A stretch of DNA of 6,549 bases from Firmicutes bacterium UBA1426 (lineage in GTDB: Bacteria > Bacillota > Clostridia > Peptostreptococcales > Anaerovoracaceae). The position numbers and the translations under genes are program-made. A model generated the notes under the pieces. It made no database searches, was not told where the DNA came from, and saw nothing but the letters and a program-made list of their open reading frames with translations. Positions 5,808-6,549 of the stretch are shown here, piece after piece. The stretch covers positions 1 to 6,549 of the forward strand of contig DCUA01000140.1 in assembly GCA_002329675.1 (NCBI GenBank), in the 5' to 3' direction. Position 1 is the stretch's first letter, and each line of letters starts with the position of its first letter.

Positions 5808-5847
5808 ACATAGCCGGACTGTTCCAAGCAGTCAATTCACGGCTATG
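5807..5847 (+). promoter_or_regulatory. Leader hairpin with TACATAGCCGG, upstream of the Toprim gene
   Basis: CATAGCCG (5809-5816) pairs with CGGCTATG (5840-5847), 8 perfect base pairs. Inside is a second hairpin, GACTG (5817-5821) with CAGTC (5829-5833). The outer stem ends one base before AAAGGAGG at 5849-5856, the ribosome binding site of the next gene, so folding could alter its accessibility. It shares 11 bases with the leader at 5364-5374. Confidence 0.55.
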
Positions 5848-5862
5848 GAAAGGAGGATTTTT

Positions 5863-6549
5863 ATGCCATATATTCCCCCGGAGGTCGTTGCAAAAGCCAA
5901 GGAAATGGACTTGCTGACCTATCTCAAAAACTACGAGCCGGGTGAACTGGTGCATTTTGGAGGAAGCACCTACTGTACCCGAACCCATGACAGTCTTAAA
6001 ATTTCCAACGGCAAATGGTGCTGGTTTTCCCGTGGCATCGGCGGCAAAACGGCTCTGGACTATCTGATCAAAGTCCGGGAGATACCGTTCACCGAAGCGG
6101 TTGAGATGATCGTGGGTCAGGCGGCAGTTCAACCGCCCACTTATGAGCCTGCACCGAAAAAGGATGCACCCAAGGTGCTGCTCCTTCCCCCGGCCAGCCG
6201 CTGCGCCACCCATGCAGTCAGTTATCTTTCCGGGCGCGGCATAGACAGCGAGGTGATCGACTTCTGTATCTCTACCGGGCGACTGTACGAAAGCAGCGGC
6301 AGATACCACAATGTGGTTTTTGTGGGCCATGACCGGTACGGGAAAGCACGGTATGCCAATCTAAGGGGGATCGGCTCTGACTTCAAGGGCGAGTGTAACG
6401 GCAGCGACAAGCGGTTCTCTTTCAATATCCCGGCAGAAAACAGTGGGATTCTCCATTTGTTTGAGAGTGCCATCGACCTGCTTTCTTTTGCTACGATCCG
6501 TAAATTGAACGGCATGGATTGGAGAAAAGACCATCTGCTGTCGCTGGCA
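5863..6549 (+). CDS. DUF3991/Toprim primase-like protein, 3' end outside window
   Basis: An open frame from ATG at 5863 to the last base of the window, 229 residues visible and continuing beyond it. The start is fixed by AAAGGAGG (5849-5856), 6 bases upstream. Residues 30-70 resemble the zinc-finger region of bacterial primases (YC at 37-38, His42, WCWF at 52-55, then GGKTALDYLIKV), but only two cysteines and one histidine of the usual CHC2 set are apparent. Residues 110-185 match the DUF3991 region (AVSYLSGRGIDSEVIDFCI). Residues 195-205, GILHLFESAID, give the first Toprim motif with Glu201 as metal-binding acid; the later DxD motif is off the window. Expected role: priming of DNA synthesis or a related nicking/rejoining function during element replication. 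The N-terminal and Toprim assignments are firm as family resemblance; activity is inferred. Confidence 0.85.
   Translation, partial: MPYIPPEVVAKAKEMDLLTYLKNYEPGELVHFGGSTYCTRTHDSLKISNGKWCWFSRGIGGKTALDYLIKVREIPFTEAVEMIVGQAAVQPPTYEPAPKKDAPKVLLLPPASRCATHAVSYLSGRGIDSEVIDFCISTGRLYESSGRYHNVVFVGHDRYGKARYANLRGIGSDFKGECNGSDKRFSFNIPAENSGILHLFESAIDLLSFATIRKLNGMDWRKDHLLSLA

Noticed and set aside
5806..6515. Minus-strand open frames opposite the Toprim gene
   Set aside because: The plus strand is open to the window end with DUF3991 and Toprim features and a strong ribosome binding site; the minus frames have none of these.

Overview
The window looks like accessory DNA from a gut-type Clostridia (Bacillota; Oscillospiraceae or Lachnospiraceae-like). 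It appears to be the interior of a large integrative conjugative element. The host call rests on the gene families (a giant helicase tail, a YpsA-like SLOG protein, a DUF3848-like protein and a DUF3991/Toprim protein, which recur together in such elements), on strong AGGAGG ribosome binding sites and on TTGACA/TATAAT-type promoters. No integrase, relaxase or attachment site lies inside the window, so the element type is inferred.

Layout. At 2-790 is the 3' end of a very large helicase-type gene that runs in from the left. At 864-1100, on the minus strand, is a small XRE-type regulator. Between them is a hairpin terminator whose T-run faces the regulator. A short, AT-rich and repeat-rich divergent control region (about 1115-1195) separates the regulator from a SLOG-family gene (1196-1657). 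A gene for a small acidic helical protein (1721-2044) follows, with its own promoter and a strong terminator at 2050-2082.

From about 2085 to 5340 is what I read as a cargo block. It starts with a Fic-family AMP-transferase-like gene (2261-3307), preceded by two copies of a dyad operator, one of which overlaps the promoter. It continues with a tightly coupled pair: a DUF6414-like protein (3371-4195) and a single-domain ClpB/ClpX-type AAA+ ATPase (4188-5330) that overlap by 8 bases. The coupled pair is visibly more AT-rich than the flanking element genes (for example 19 of 60 G/C at 4861-4920 against 33 of 60 at 5521-5580). The pair is my best candidate for an undescribed defence or stress-response system; that role is inference from architecture and location.

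From 5364 the element backbone resumes: a DUF3848-like gene (5434-5769), a strong terminator (5778-5807) and a DUF3991/Toprim primase-like gene (5863 to the window end). Each of these two genes is preceded by a hairpin leader beginning with the same 11-base sequence, TACATAGCCGG. This suggests shared post-transcriptional or transcriptional control. No tRNA, rRNA, CRISPR array or insertion sequence was seen.
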